64,000 nt of DNA from Globisporangium splendens. Taxonomy: Eukaryota > Oomycota > Peronosporomycetes > Pythiales > Pythiaceae. Location of the stretch: positions 62,001 to 126,000 of the forward strand of contig VFIW01000088.1 of NCBI GenBank assembly GCA_006386115.1, read 5' to 3'. This document shows positions 1 to 11,771 of this stretch, in pieces. Position 1 is the stretch's first letter, and every line of letters starts with the position of its first letter. Both the position numbers and the translations under genes were made by a program. The notes under the pieces were generated by a model. It saw nothing but the letters and a program-made list of their open reading frames with translations, did not search any database and was not told where the DNA came from.

Positions 1-3000
1 CGTCTTGCCACTTCAGTTGGCCCAGCCCTCTGTTGACACCGGACTCTGCCACCTCCTGAGCAAACAGCGCGCGGTCTCGGGCCGCGAGCCCTGACTCTCG
101 CCGCTTGGTCGACACGTACTTGTGGTACTGTTTTCGATTTGGTTTCCATCTGGCCTCTCCGCCCCAGATTTGAACAAATCTCGAGAGTGTTGAATGCGCG
201 TAGACGCTCACTTTCTTGTTCCCTAAATCCGAGGAGGCTGCCAAATCACAGGAACTCATAGTGGTGATCTTGTGTCTGGCCCTCTTCGTGTGTGTCCATG
301 TGCACCAGCATTGTCGAGTCAGTTTCCAGAGTCCATTCGTGATGTTGTTGAATCTCTGGAGTTGTGGATCGCAGCAGCTGCTCGTGGTGCGGTCGGTACA
401 GCAGTTCCGGGTAGTTGTACAAGAGAGCCGAGCATAACCTCTCAAAAGCGCGTCTCGCCGGACCTGGCGGAGATGCTGAGCCGGTGAGTTTCCTGAAAGT
501 GACGACACCTTTGCTTCTTCATGTCCAGTCGACAAGGTCACCTAGCCGTTCGCATCCTTTCACAAGAGCCGATGTCGTCGCGAGGCGATAGGGCTTCCCG
601 CTGCGATCAAGCAGCCATGAGGATGTGTCGACTGATGCGTATTGTAGCCATTCAGCACAAAAAGGACCGTTCGATCTGCGCCACGATAGCAGGTAATTGC
701 GTAATTTCTCATCCAGTTTGGTCTCCAGGTTCACGGTGAGGCTGGATCCGCTCCAGGCAGCAGTCCGCAGCGTCGGCAGGAACGACTGTGAAACGCGGCA
801 CACCTCTGCTTTCTCCAAGTCGGTGAGCGGGGCCGTTTGCGCGTTCACCAGTATACTTGTTTCTGTCTCCCACAGGGTGGCGTCGTACTGGTTTTGGTCA
901 TGTCGCGATGAGGTTCACTGAGGTGTGATGTAGTGAAGGGCGCCAGCAGTGCCTTTTTGACCGACCGTGAGCAGAACATCCCCCCAGTGCTCTGCCAAAA
1001 GCGTCTGCATCCGCTGCCCCTCTCGCCACCGTAATGGGTGCTAAGGTAAGCAGTTCTTGTTTCATGTTCGGCATGCCAATACCTCCTTCCTTCGTTGGGA
1101 GCTCTGCCTGTTCATCGGATAGCCACGCTCGCGCGTTCTTGCCTTCTCTGACGTCCCATACGAAGCGCTTGATCATCTGCTGTAGTCGCGTCACTACCGT
1201 CAGCGTCGGCCACTCATGCCGTACTATGTACAGCGCCTTCGGGATAGCGACAGCCCTCGCTATCACGGCACATTGTGATACTGACATGGTCTTCACTCGT
1301 GCCAGCTGGAGGTTTGCGTTCAAAAACTGTTCACATTTAGCCCAATTCGCCTCGGAGTTCGAGCTTTGGCCAACTTGGATCCCGAGATACCTGCAGTGGC
1401 TATGCTTCTCCACCGGAGCCATACCACACGTTTCCTGTAACTCGATCGTAGTCTAAGCTGCCAGAGAGAGCGCCACCGACTTGTGAACATTGACTTTGAG
1501 CCCGGAGGCGGCCCCAAACCCATCCAAAATGGCAAGTACGCGAGGAATATCGTTCGCCGTCTGGACGTATATCGTTGTATCATCAGCATATCCGCAGACT
1601 TTGACCGTTCCTGTTTCACTGTGGTCGGTGACCTGCACTCCATTCAGCTCCGGGTCCGCCTCCACTTTCTTGTACAGCAGTTCGAGTGCCAGGATGAAGA
1701 GGTGCGGGGCCGAAGGACAGCCCTGACGTATACCACATGCGACCTTTATGTGGGTAGATAGGAAGCCATTGACTTGGAAATGGGATCGCGTGTTCGCGTG
1801 TAGCGATATCACCAACCTGACGGAGACCTCAGGGAAACCAAGGAATCTCAGCGTTTCGGCGAGGAAAGTACGATCAAGCGAGTTGTGCGACTTTGCAAAG
1901 TCAAGGAGCAGCGCGATGGCTTTGCGTAAAGCTGAGTTTGTGGTGGCTCGCTTCTGTGCAGCCAGCAACGTGTCGGTAACTGTGGATATCAAGTGCCCAG
2001 GAACAAAGCCGGCCTGCATCACGTTCACTAGTCTTGGTAGCAGAGGACGGATTCGTACTGCAAAGATTCGGGCGAAGATCTTGTAATCCGAGTTCAGTAG
2101 AGCTACCGGTCTGTGCTCCAGCGGGGTGGAAGAAGTACGGCTCTTTTTAATACAATATACCGTCGCGTTCCCAAAGGAGTCGGGAAGAGCGATGCCGCGA
2201 AGCCAGAGGTTGAAGAGGTCCGTGAGAAGAGGAGTCACCTTCTCCGCGTGATCTCGGCACCAGTCGTTGCCTAGCTCATCCGGTCCTTGTGTTTTTTCTC
2301 GCTGACACTTCCACACTGCGCACCGAGCCTCTTCTTCTGAGATCTCTGCGACGATACAACTCATGTCCAGACCCGGATCGTGGCGCGTCAGGGATGCAAT
2401 GAATGCTCGAATGAGGGCTGGATCGCACGGTGTTTGTTGCATCGTTGCCCGCCATCCGTCGCGCATGTCACCAGCAAGCTCCTTGGACCGTCTAGGGCCG
2501 TGCTGTGCCCCACCTCCGAGATCGTAGATGGTGTTGTCCATAAACTTCGTAGTGACCCGCCTGAAGAGCGCCTTCGCCGTTCGTGCAGGGTGGTATAAAT
2601 GACCCGGAAAGAGAGCTTGTCGCTTCAGGAGCTGTCACCGGGATTTGCGCGCTGCGATCTCACGCCGGATCTCGATCGCAGTTTGCTCCAATTCGGCATT
2701 TGGAGCTGTCCCTCCACTATATCGTGATTGCACGCACTGGTCAGTATTTTTTTTCCGTTGTCTGGTCCAGTTTCTTGTGCAGGCGGTCGGTCCTCTGTCG
2801 ATAGCTTGACGTAATCTTGGCTTTTGCATCCTTTTTTGCGTCGATGTAGCCGAGTTTGAGCTGAAGCTTAGCCTGATCCCACCAGCTCGCAGTTGCCCAT
2901 GCTAGCGTGTAATCGTCCTGGTTCACTGCCTTCAGTTCTGTGAGCTGTTGGGACGCCTCGGAGAAGAAGTGTTCATCAACCTCTGCTGCCTGAGTTGATG

Positions 3001-3969
3001 CGTATGGTGGAACAGGGTAGACCCTCCTCGGTTTCTTGAGTTGGATGACTCGGTCTGGTGGCGCCACGCGGATTGTTACGCCGTTGTGATCAGAATACGG
3101 AGTAGGCACAGCTTGCGCGACGGCACGCACCCAATCCGAGTGTTCTCATGAGCAATACCACCTATCGAGGCGACTGCTTGCTATCCCACCCCCGGGAGAG
3201 TGTAGATGTACGTGTGATGTCGCCTTCGAAAAGTTGGGAGATCCCTGGCGTCCTTTGCGCGCATCACTTCGTCCACAAGCACATCATCCACATTCCAGTT
3301 AGCAAGTAAACTTCGCAGTCCGGCTGAATCGTGCACCACAGCTGTCGCACCACTCGACCTCTCCACGACCCCATGCAGTGTGCAATTGAAGTCCCCCCCC
3401 CAAACAATAAGGGACCTGCATGCATGGAGATCAGGTCTTGCAAAGAGGAGAAGACTGCCTCTCTTCCTGGTTTGTCAGACGGCGCGTAGCAGTTGATCAC
3501 TAGCACTTGAACTCCGTGAATGTTAACGAGGACTACCACCCAATGCGCTGTCCAGTGCTGAGGCATGAATGGGACGAGTGTTGGAATCGCAGAGTACGGA
3601 TTGAGTAAAATAGCGACTCCACCCCTACGACCCGGAGCCTGGCTCCAGAGTGAGAAAACTCGTCCGTCTGTCGCATCATTAAATCCCCAGGAGCGGCTGT
3701 AATCACGCTGCATACGAGGCACCTCTTCCCTTAGGACGTGCGTCTCCTGGAGGAGAACGATATCCAGCGCGCCGTTTTCTTGACGCTACCGGAAGTGGGA
3801 AAACCAAGCCTCCAGACCCGCCGCGCACTTCGACATCCCCATAACGTTCTGTGTGTGGAAGCCAAAGGTGGCGTCAAACTTTGCCAGTTTGACCCGTGTG
3901 CACTTCTTCCGCGCCAGCTTCAGACGAGTCGAGTGGTCCTTGAAGTGCTCCTGTGTCTGGACTATCTAT
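1..3969 (-). pseudogene. LINE-B ORF2 (APE endonuclease / reverse transcriptase), decayed, partial
   Basis: This is a non-LTR retrotransposon polyprotein read on the minus strand and broken by frameshifts and stops. From upstream to downstream: an endonuclease start with an LLQETH motif near 3750; the endonuclease body at 3264-3722; an SDHNG motif near 3085; then RT at 1453-2541 with GPDELGND, a FAKSHNSLDR block, CGIRQGCPSAP and GYADD. Thumb and downstream parts fill 1-1450. A run of nine C at 3393-3401 breaks the endonuclease frame. The mirror copy has ten G and reads through to the catalytic GGDFNC motif. The RNase H part is off the window here but present at 26290-26856. It is dead and was duplicated together with arm A. 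Confidence 0.88.
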
Positions 3970-4075
3970 TGCTCGGCGTTTAGCGGTCGAAAGAACCCAG
4001 AAATGTGCAGCTATTCTGTGTTTCTGGAGGCGCCTTCGTCCGTCTTCTTGGCTCCCAACCGTGGCGATCCGCCAG

Positions 4076-4512
4076 CGACTGATAAGTTGCTCTATGTTGC
4101 TCGTCATGTATGGCCATCACGAGACACAGTGAAACAAGTACATCGACTTATTAAAGCCTTTGTTTGGGGGAAACGGGATGGAGTTACCAAGCGTGCATGG
4201 ATGGGGGAAGAACACGGGGAAGCACCTAAATGTGTAGGTGGGCTCCAGATACCCAACTTTGAGGCCGAGCTCCATACCCTCAGCGCGGATGTGGTGGCAC
4301 GATGGGCTGCAAATGCTACTCCACATCAGCTATTAACAGAAGATATTCTATTAACCGCAGGGGAGAGTGCTTTCCACATTACACCGCACTGCCAGGAACC
4401 ATCTACATCACGGAAAACAGGACTCGCTTTGGCTGAATGGGGTGGAGTTACTAAAGGTCCATGGTACCACGCTCACCGAAACAGAGGTACTTCGGGTCGA
4501 AGCTCTCAGTAG
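4076..4512 (+). pseudogene. LINE-C fragment, region downstream of the RT domain
   Basis: The translated segment begins with a KLLYVARHVWPS motif followed by KAFVWGKRDGVTKRAWMG and GGLQIPNFEAELHTLS. These match the post-RT thumb block of the intact LINE-A ORF2 (KVLFLARYAWPT, KIFVWGRRDGKPKKAWMG, GGVGVPNILTELLTLS). It lies head-to-head with LINE-B and reads open in this arm. In the mirror copy a 1-bp loss (AA instead of AAA near 4171) breaks the frame. From here to 4825 there is only short, unrecognised sequence, including a run of GTA triplets near 4717. Confidence 0.75.
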
Positions 4513-5065
4513 TGTAGCTCGAAGAGTGGATACTACAGTTCATCTTGATGTAACGTAATATACCTCACTGAAAATTGAAATCGTATCGTGGTCAGGACTT
4601 ATACATGTATGCGACGAAGAATTCCATTGCTTAAAAATGTACCAACGCTAAAATATGTAAAACGGGGAGTGCTCAAGATCTCGTTCTTTCGTTGGCAATG
4701 CCGCCCAGTGATGTAGTAGTAGTAGTTTGCCTGGTCTTTTTCTTGGAAAAGCGGATCAAACCGTAACTCAGCTTGATCAGGACAGACCCGTAAACACTCA
4801 CGCGGCCCTGGCGCTGAGATACACACAGCAAGTGGCAGCAGCCTATCATCGCGAGGTTCTCATCACGGTGACCCAATTCCTTGACAACAACGTTCTACAT
4901 CGGCTATCGGTGCGACCTGGAGGGTATGAACAGCAGTGGCGATTTCCAACCACCGAGGCAGAACAAGCACAACAACTACAGCGTCACATCCACTTGGTAG
5001 TCAGAACAGCCAGCGCAGCGCCTTCGGCGCTGTAACCAACGGCCTCCTCCGAGTCGAAGCCACTC

Positions 5066-6177
5066 AGGTAGCGTAGACAACGAGTACGGACATTGTAGGT
5101 CTCACGAAGTACCTTAATATACCTCACCTTCATCAAAACATAGAGCAACTTCGGGACGATGACAGCACGGACAATGTCTGCACGCTGTTCTGGTGTGTGG
5201 GCTTTGGCAGTAGCCAGCCCTATCCTGGTTTTAACAGCTGCTACACATCGTTCCCAGTTGTCTGTTCCGCGTCCGTACTACCGACGCGTATCCCCTAGGT
5301 AGCGACAAAAGGCTGCCACACTGAGAAATGATATTTCACAGACCAGGTGGGAGCCTTCAGGACCTCACAGCTAATGCCACTCCGATAGTTTTCTCTACAT
5401 TGACACGAAGGCCAGAGGCATCGCCAAACAACCTCAGCTCCTTGACTGCCTCCTCAATATCGCTTGGATGACGAAGATAAACCCCCCACAGCCGTGTCAT
5501 CTGCATAGCCACCAATCCTAAGCTCACTTGTTCTTCCCCCTGCCTAGAGAGTGATACCGGTTAATTTAGTGCTGTTCTCCATTACACGATAGAGCGGGTC
5601 TAGCGCAAGTATGAACAGAAGAGGTGCGAGAGGACACCCTTGACGAATTCCGCATGTAACGTTAATTACGGCTGAGTGATAACCATTAACCAAGAGACGA
5701 CAGGTGGTGGCAGTATGTAGCTTTTCCACCATCAGGCAGAATAAATCTGGGAATCCATAATGTCGCAATACAGCTTTGAGATATCCACGGTCGAGAGAGT
5801 CGTAAGCCTTCGCAAAACCCAGCAATTGTGCAAGGCTGTCAAGTTGTTCATCATCTTGATTCACCATTCGCTGAGCAGCACGGAAGGTATCAACCGCGGT
5901 ATGTATGCTCCTATTTGGAACAAAGCCGGCTTGAAGGGGGTAGATCAGTATGGTCAGCTTGCACCACATTCGTGTGAAGATTCTGGTAAAAATCTTGTAG
6001 TCCGAGTTTAACAAAGTTATAGGTCGATGTCCCAAGGGAGTCGCGGCCGTGCTGGACATTTTGAGGCAAAATATATCTGCCTCCACAAACGACTTGGGGA
6101 AAACTGGGCTCTTCATCCATCCATTAAATAGCTAGGGACAATTACCTCCACATAGTCACGATATCAGTCGTTACCTA
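5066..6177 (-). pseudogene. LINE-C reverse transcriptase, 3' part, split by LINE-A
   Basis: The minus strand encodes RT motifs: HRPITLLNSDYKIFTRIF, QAGFVPNRSIHT, LLGFAKAYDSLDRGYL, CGIRQGCPLAPLLFILALD, then a frameshifted GGYADDTAV region near 5490-5520. The thumb start (AKAHTPEQRADIVRAVIVPKLLYV) lies near 5160-5220. Several stops and frameshifts break it. The 5' part of the same gene continues at 16911-17901 beyond the LINE-A insertion. Uninterrupted copies are at 26887-28975 and 31872-33960. Confidence 0.85.
6164..6177. repeat. Target-site duplication of LINE-A, downstream copy
   Basis: TCAGTCGTTACCTA occurs here and at 16911-16924. The uninterrupted LINE-C copy at 27984-27997 carries this 14-mer only once, in the context gata-TCAGTCGTTACCTA-ggccg. 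Confidence 0.95.
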
Positions 6178-6292
6178 TTTGTTGTTGTTGTGGTATATTG
6201 TGTTACGTTATCGAACGACAGTATCCTTGCTCCTACTTACACCGAGACCAGCTTCAGATAGAAGAGTGAGCGCAAAAGCGGCTCGAGCAGCG

Positions 6293-9200
6293 CTAGCCGT
6301 TCGAGTCGTGGAGCAGCTCGGCGAAAGATTTCGCGTCACTCGTGATGTCGAGCCATGAACGAGTGTTTGCTCCTGTGCTGCCGTTTAGCCAGTGGCCGAC
6401 GTCAGTAGGGAGGTGTTGCAGGATGCCGGCGAGTTCCGTTGGGCGTTGCGCCGGTGTGCTTTGCATGGAGGTAGCTGTGTCCATGGCGATGTTTGCAGCC
6501 AGGTCCGCCATCTTGTTGTGCTCTCGGTAATGGTGTGTCCAACTCAGTACGCGGAGCTGGTTGCAGGCTTGGACACATTGCAAGTACAACCGCTTGAGTG
6601 CTGCCTTCTTGGGGGGTATCTGCCGGTTGAATTGCTGGATGATCATGTTGCTGTCTCCGACGACGTGCAGCGGCGTGAGTTTGTGAGTCGCCGCATATTG
6701 CAACCCGTGCAGGAGTCCGCGGTATTCTGCGACGTTGTTGGTGGTGGACCGGTGTGCGTAAGACATGCTCGAGACCCAATGGAGTCGTTGGTCTGTGGTT
6801 CCGCGCCGGAGGCGAACGATGATGGAGCCGGCGCCGCCAGGACCTGGGTTGCCTCTGGAGCTGCCATCGAAGAAGAGTAGGAAGGCGTCCTCAGGGGCCA
6901 GCGTCAGGGTGGGGGTCACTGGCTCCTGTGCTGTTACCGCGCGTCCAAGGGCGACGAGCGTGTCTAAAGCTGGCGAGTCTTCTGCGGGTAGGTACACCCT
7001 GGCGAGCCGTTGGAGAAAATTGATCCGCGTTGTCGTGATAGCTAACCCGATATCTGGTGGCGCTGGTGGTGCTAATTTGTTTGTCCATGGGTCGTCCACT
7101 TGGAGTAGAGTCCGCGCTCGCCAGACGCTCGACATTGCGGTTGCGCACATCGTTTGCCACAATAGATTCGCCATCGGGAAAAGGTGTTCTGTTTGTGCTG
7201 CGATTTGTTCCGGGCTTGCTGGGTCGCTCTCGTTACCTTCACCAGGCAGCTTGGGAATCCCTGGGAGACGCATGCCGAAAACTGCGACGGCTGGGTGCGC
7301 AGGAAATCTGACGTCAAGCTCCATCCATTTGTCCACCAAGGGCTTCCACAGAGCTATCGCGTGTGGGCAATCCCAGAAGATGTGGCCGATCGTGGCTACT
7401 GGTACCGAGGTGCAGCTCACATGAGGACAGGCCATGGAGGCATCTCGTGTGTTCCAGGCGCTGATCGAGCCGGCTTTTATTCGGAATATCAGCTGCCTGT
7501 CCGCGGCCGACAAGCCTGGGATTCTCGCGATGGATGTCCATTTGAGGGCTGACCGTCCTTCGTTCATTGCGTTAGTTGTCGCGATATCATCTCGTGTGGT
7601 CTGCCGGTCAAGCCTGGTCTCTCGTGCGGCGATACCTTCACGTTCCCTGGTCGCTGCGCAGTGGCGTCTGTACTTCTTGCGCGAGCACTTCCATCGTTCG
7701 GCGCCTCCCCATACACTGACAAGTCGTGTGTACCTCGGGTGAGGGTGGAACTTGAGTCGTTTGCGGCCAGCGTCCGAGGTCGCGGCATTGTCTAGGTCTG
7801 CGCTGCACCGCGCCGCGTGGACTGCCTTGGCGATGAGAGCGTCGTGGTGCTGTACATGATGTGAGTCCAGGAGGTGCCACTCGTGGTGTTGCTCTACAGT
7901 CTGGTCGTAAGGCCGTAAGACTTCCTCCTCGCGCGGTCGATTCAGCAATTTTGGGAAGTTGTACAGGAGAGCAAAACAGAGGCGCTGGAAGGCACGAGCT
8001 GTAGGTGCTGTCGCGGTTTCGATTCCTGGCACGTAGTGAAAGCACACTTGTCCCGGCTGCTTCCACTTCCACCGCACAATCTGGCCGAGTTCATTCCAGT
8101 CACCAGCCAATCTGGACCTAGCGAGGGAATACGTGCCTCCTTTGCGGTCGATGAGCCAACCGTTCTGCCGTACATCGCAGTGTCGAAGCCACTCCCAGCA
8201 GAATTGCCCTCGATCTTTCCTGCGTTGCTGCTCAGAGCGGGCAATGTTCGCTCGCGTTGTCGCATCTACTGTGAAGCTGTACTGGTCTTGATCCCACTTG
8301 GCCGCGTTGTACGCCTGAGATAGCAATCTTGCTACTCGCGCGATGTCAGCAACAGCAACTTGATCAGGTGACGTGGCGTGTGCATCGGTCACTATCTGTC
8401 GCCCAGTCGCCCAAAGAGATGTGAGGAGACGAGGACGCGAGGCCGCGGATGATGGAGTTGGCGTTATGTAGGTGGATCCTGCATTCGCATGTTTCATTGC
8501 CGAGTCACCTAGCGCCAGTTCGAAGTGGTTTGCACTCGAAGCCCATCTGGCGACCGTGACGGCACTGAGAGTCAGAAGTTCTGTGAGTATGTTGGGCACG
8601 CCGACTCCACCTTGGGTTGTTGGAAGCTCAGCCTGCACTGCACCCATCCAGGCTTTCTTGGGTTTGCCATCCCGCCGGCCCCAGACAAAAATCTTCACCA
8701 TCTGCTGGAGCTCTGCAACTGTGCTCGTAGTCGGCCATGCATATCGCGCGAGGAAGAGAACTTTTGGGACCACGATCGCTCGGGCGATCTCTGCTCGCTG
8801 GATGGCTGTGTGGGTCTTGGCAGTGGCGAGAAGCAGCCTGGTCCGTAGTGCTGCAAAGCAAAGTTTCCACGCCGTATCTCTTGCTTGCTGTGAGCCTATT
8901 TGGACACCCAAGTAACGGCAGGATTCGCCGCGCGCAAGAACCGGGATCCCCTGTATCTCCGGAGGTACACCGTCGTCGCCTTCATCCAATGCAACTGCGA
9001 TCGATTTTGCGAGGTTGACCCTCAGCCCAGACACCTCGCCAAATTCGCGAAGTCGGGCTATTGCCCTGGCTGCTCCATCAGCATCTTGTACGTACAATGC
9101 TGTGTCGTCTGCGTAGCCGCTAATCTTGACCTCGATGTCTTTCCCCCGTGCGTGGAGGGTTTGCCCTCTCAGCATCAGATCGCCGTCGATGTCTCGATAG

Positions 9201-11671
9201 AGTTGGTCGATCGTGAGGAGAAAAAGCTGAGGCGCAAGCGGGCATCCCTGCCGGATGCCGCACGTGACGTTCAGCGGTTTGGACAGGTAGCCATTCACTA
9301 AGAACCTGCAGGAGGTGTCTGCATGCAAGCTTGAAACGACGTTAATGAACGCCGTTGGGAAGTGGTACCGGCTGAGGACGCGCTCGAGGAATCGGCGGGA
9401 CACGGAGTCGTACGCTTTCGCAAAGTCCAATAGCAAGGCATACCCCCGCGCTTCTCCGGGTCGAGATGCTGCAGTTCGCTGGAGTGTCAAGAGTGTGTCG
9501 ACTGGGGTGCTGATGGTCCGACCAGGGACGAAACCGCTCTGCATGTCGTGCACCAGACCTGATAGGTAATGTTTGAGCCTCGTCGAGTAGATCCTGGTAA
9601 ATACTTTGTAGTCGGTATTCAGTAGCGCGATGGGGCGGTGCTCGAGTGGCGTAGCGGCCGTCTTAGACTTCTTGATACAGTGTATGTTGGCTTGGAGAAA
9701 GGAGGCGGGGACGATTGCTGCCGCTGACCACCAATTAAAGAACTGAGTTAGCACTAATACCAGCCGGTCCTGCTGATTCCGGTACCAATCGTTTCCAAGC
9801 TCGTCAGGCCCGCAAGCCTTCCCACGCTTCCATTGCTTGATTGCTTTGGCCACTTCTTCAGGCGTCATGGGATCCGCTAACGCTTGGAAACTCGAGTGTC
9901 TTGGCTGCGTCGGTATCTTGTCCAAATACCTGTCAATGTCGCGCTTGTTGCACGACGGTTGTTGCATGACTCCGGCCCATCCTGCTGCCATCATGTCCGC
10001 GAGTCGCTTCGTCGTGACGTGTCGTCCGTCGACCGACCTTCCCAGAGTGTATATAGTATTGTCACCATATTTCGTAGCTATACGCCGATAGAAGTCTTTT
10101 GTCGATTTCTGCGGTCTCTGGGCATGGCTCCGCCTCAGCCTGTCTGCCTTTGCCTCTTGCCAAGCCTTCTTGCACGAGCTGAGCTGGACACGTAGAGTCT
10201 CGGGGGATGTGGGGCCCTGCTGTTCGACGGCAGCATCGGTTTGAGTCTGTCGAGGTGCACCAGCGACGTAGCGGTCTGCCTCTCTCAATCGATCATTTAA
10301 ACGACGCACGCGCTGACGATACGAATTGTGCATTTTTGTGCGGCACGTCCGCTGCACCTCCACATAGTCGCGGACAAGTTGTTTCTTGGCGGCGTCCCAC
10401 CATTCGGCCGCTGCTTTCGCCTTCTTCTCGACGCTTTCCTCAGTCCCGGACAAAGCTTTCAGATACTCCTCAACTCGATCCAAGAAACGGTCGGTGCACG
10501 TCGCAGTCTGGTCGCTCGCGTAGTCAGGACTCGGGTAAACTCTCCGCTGGTGCTTCATGTGCGTTGCTTGCACAGGCGAGGTAATCCGCAGAGCGACTCC
10601 ATCGTGGTCCGAGGCCGGCCCAGGGGTAGACACCTGAACGAAGCGAACCCAGTCATCATGCGACGCCGTGACGTACCACCTATCCAGTCGGCTCGACGCC
10701 AAAGAGCCATCCGGCATAGTGTATCTGTACGTGTGCTCCTTGGCCCAGAAGAGTTCCGCATCCCGCTGATCCACTGTGTCGTCGATCTCGCGTTGTAGTA
10801 CATCGACCAGGCGACATTCAATCGTGAGCTTCTGCAAGCCTGGCGACCCATGCGCTGCTGCTTGGTGTTGGTTGGACCGATCTACCTTGGGATGAAGTAA
10901 GCAATTGAAGTCACCACCCACCAGAATGGGGCCGTCGTGCTGGGCGAGTACACCAACCAGCTCAGCAAAGAGAGCCTCGCGTTGACTCTTCGGGATTGGA
11001 GCATAGACATTGACCAGCAGCCACTCTGTCTGTTGATGTATCGTGGTCACGGCCATCCAGTGCTCCGTCCAGCGGTCGCTGAGAAATGGCTTGAGCGGAG
11101 ACATTGCTGCGTGTGGGTTCCGCAGGATCGCGACGCCACCTTTCCGATCGACGCTTGGGCTCCAGAGCGAAAGTGGACTTTCCGTGTTATCTGGCGTGAA
11201 CCCCCAATGCAGACTGTGCATTGCTGTCAGCTTGTGTAAGTCCTCGGGTTCGGCGTGCGTCTCTTGTAGAAATACAATTGCAGTGTCGCCAGAATCTGTA
11301 CGCTGCCGGAAATGTCCGAACCACGCGTGCACATTTGCCTCGCTTTTGCTGAGCCCGTTGACGTTTTGAGTCAGTACACCAATCGTCACCTCGGTCCGCT
11401 GAAGCCTCCGCCTTGTTGCTTTTGCTCGTCTCAGTTTGCTTTTAGCCTCGGCCCGGAGGCGCTCGAACTGGTCCTGCATGGCGATCACTCGGGACTCAGC
11501 TGATACTCCTGGAAAATGATCGGTGAGCTTCGTTGGAACCAACGGCCGCGTCAGTACTGTCTTGACGCGCAGAATCTCTACGCCGCGCGATCCTTGGCTG
11601 CTGTTGATACTCCGTATCGCCGCGCTGCTGCTTGTAATCTTCTTTGACCTGGGATCCAAGCCCTGAACCAT
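6293..11671 (-). CDS. LINE-A ORF2: APE endonuclease, reverse transcriptase, RNase H
   Basis: This is the replication enzyme of the retrotransposon: it nicks target DNA and copies the element RNA at the nick. Motifs in order: LTQNVNGLSK and FLQETHAEP, GGDFNCLL near 10910, SSRLDRWYV and ASDHDG (APE endonuclease); CGPDELGNDWY, FAKAYDSVSRRF, CGIRQGCPLAP and GYADDTALY near 9112 (RT); a zinc-binding block with CPHVSC and HIFWDC near 7380-7440; and RNase H with FFDGSSRGNPGPGG near 6860, an AEYRGL glutamate, DSNMII and KMADLAAN near 6505, so all four acidic residues are present. The frame is open upstream to about 11830, overlapping the end of ORF1. The codon at 11758 is GTG, and the first ATG is at 11671, 101 nt past the ORF1 stop. 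Expression could use reinitiation or a frameshift. Confidence 0.93.
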   Translation of the reverse strand: MVQGLDPRSKKITSSSAAIRSINSSQGSRGVEILRVKTVLTRPLVPTKLTDHFPGVSAESRVIAMQDQFERLRAEAKSKLRRAKATRRRLQRTEVTIGVLTQNVNGLSKSEANVHAWFGHFRQRTDSGDTAIVFLQETHAEPEDLHKLTAMHSLHWGFTPDNTESPLSLWSPSVDRKGGVAILRNPHAAMSPLKPFLSDRWTEHWMAVTTIHQQTEWLLVNVYAPIPKSQREALFAELVGVLAQHDGPILVGGDFNCLLHPKVDRSNQHQAAAHGSPGLQKLTIECRLVDVLQREIDDTVDQRDAELFWAKEHTYRYTMPDGSLASSRLDRWYVTASHDDWVRFVQVSTPGPASDHDGVALRITSPVQATHMKHQRRVYPSPDYASDQTATCTDRFLDRVEEYLKALSGTEESVEKKAKAAAEWWDAAKKQLVRDYVEVQRTCRTKMHNSYRQRVRRLNDRLREADRYVAGAPRQTQTDAAVEQQGPTSPETLRVQLSSCKKAWQEAKADRLRRSHAQRPQKSTKDFYRRIATKYGDNTIYTLGRSVDGRHVTTKRLADMMAAGWAGVMQQPSCNKRDIDRYLDKIPTQPRHSSFQALADPMTPEEVAKAIKQWKRGKACGPDELGNDWYRNQQDRLVLVLTQFFNWWSAAAIVPASFLQANIHCIKKSKTAATPLEHRPIALLNTDYKVFTRIYSTRLKHYLSGLVHDMQSGFVPGRTISTPVDTLLTLQRTAASRPGEARGYALLLDFAKAYDSVSRRFLERVLSRYHFPTAFINVVSSLHADTSCRFLVNGYLSKPLNVTCGIRQGCPLAPQLFLLTIDQLYRDIDGDLMLRGQTLHARGKDIEVKISGYADDTALYVQDADGAARAIARLREFGEVSGLRVNLAKSIAVALDEGDDGVPPEIQGIPVLARGESCRYLGVQIGSQQARDTAWKLCFAALRTRLLLATAKTHTAIQRAEIARAIVVPKVLFLARYAWPTTSTVAELQQMVKIFVWGRRDGKPKKAWMGAVQAELPTTQGGVGVPNILTELLTLSAVTVARWASSANHFELALGDSAMKHANAGSTYITPTPSSAASRPRLLTSLWATGRQIVTDAHATSPDQVAVADIARVARLLSQAYNAAKWDQDQYSFTVDATTRANIARSEQQRRKDRGQFCWEWLRHCDVRQNGWLIDRKGGTYSLARSRLAGDWNELGQIVRWKWKQPGQVCFHYVPGIETATAPTARAFQRLCFALLYNFPKLLNRPREEEVLRPYDQTVEQHHEWHLLDSHHVQHHDALIAKAVHAARCSADLDNAATSDAGRKRLKFHPHPRYTRLVSVWGGAERWKCSRKKYRRHCAATREREGIAARETRLDRQTTRDDIATTNAMNEGRSALKWTSIARIPGLSAADRQLIFRIKAGSISAWNTRDASMACPHVSCTSVPVATIGHIFWDCPHAIALWKPLVDKWMELDVRFPAHPAVAVFGMRLPGIPKLPGEGNESDPASPEQIAAQTEHLFPMANLLWQTMCATAMSSVWRARTLLQVDDPWTNKLAPPAPPDIGLAITTTRINFLQRLARVYLPAEDSPALDTLVALGRAVTAQEPVTPTLTLAPEDAFLLFFDGSSRGNPGPGGAGSIIVRLRRGTTDQRLHWVSSMSYAHRSTTNNVAEYRGLLHGLQYAATHKLTPLHVVGDSNMIIQQFNRQIPPKKAALKRLYLQCVQACNQLRVLSWTHHYREHNKMADLAANIAMDTATSMQSTPAQRPTELAGILQHLPTDVGHWLNGSTGANTRSWLDITSDAKSFAELLHDSNG

Positions 11672-11771
11672 CTCTTGAACTTCTCCTCTGTTTGTTGCGT
11701 TGCTGCAGCCTGAGCTGCTGTACGCCGGGAAGGTCGCCACCTCTCCGGTCGCGGACACCCGTAAGGTGCCC

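Larger units (their letters stand above)
1..4825. repeat. Left arm of a large inverted repeat (arm A), cut by window start
   Basis: Position x in this arm matches the reverse complement at about 25554-x, so the arm pairs with 20729-25553. The match is near-perfect, with scattered substitutions and a few 1-bp indels. The inner end is sharp: homology stops after the bases gagatacaca at 4816-4825. From 4826 the sequence instead matches 26647 onward in direct orientation. The outer end lies beyond the window. Contents are the decayed LINE-B (minus strand) and a downstream piece of LINE-C (plus strand). Confidence 0.95.
4826..6177. repeat. Direct repeat of 26647-27998
   Basis: Sequence matches 26647-27998 in the same orientation at a constant offset of 21821, with a handful of substitutions. 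It carries the last part of the LINE-B RNase H region (4826-5035, plus strand) and the 3' part of LINE-C RT (minus strand). The repeat resumes on the far side of the LINE-A insertion at 16911 with offset 11074. Confidence 0.93.

Noticed and set aside
6342..8323. Many 60-220 codon frames on the plus strand opposite LINE-A ORF2 and ORF1
   Set aside because: Shadows of GC-rich coding sequence. None extends beyond the sense gene and none has domain-like composition, unlike the antisense ORF in Gypsy-1.
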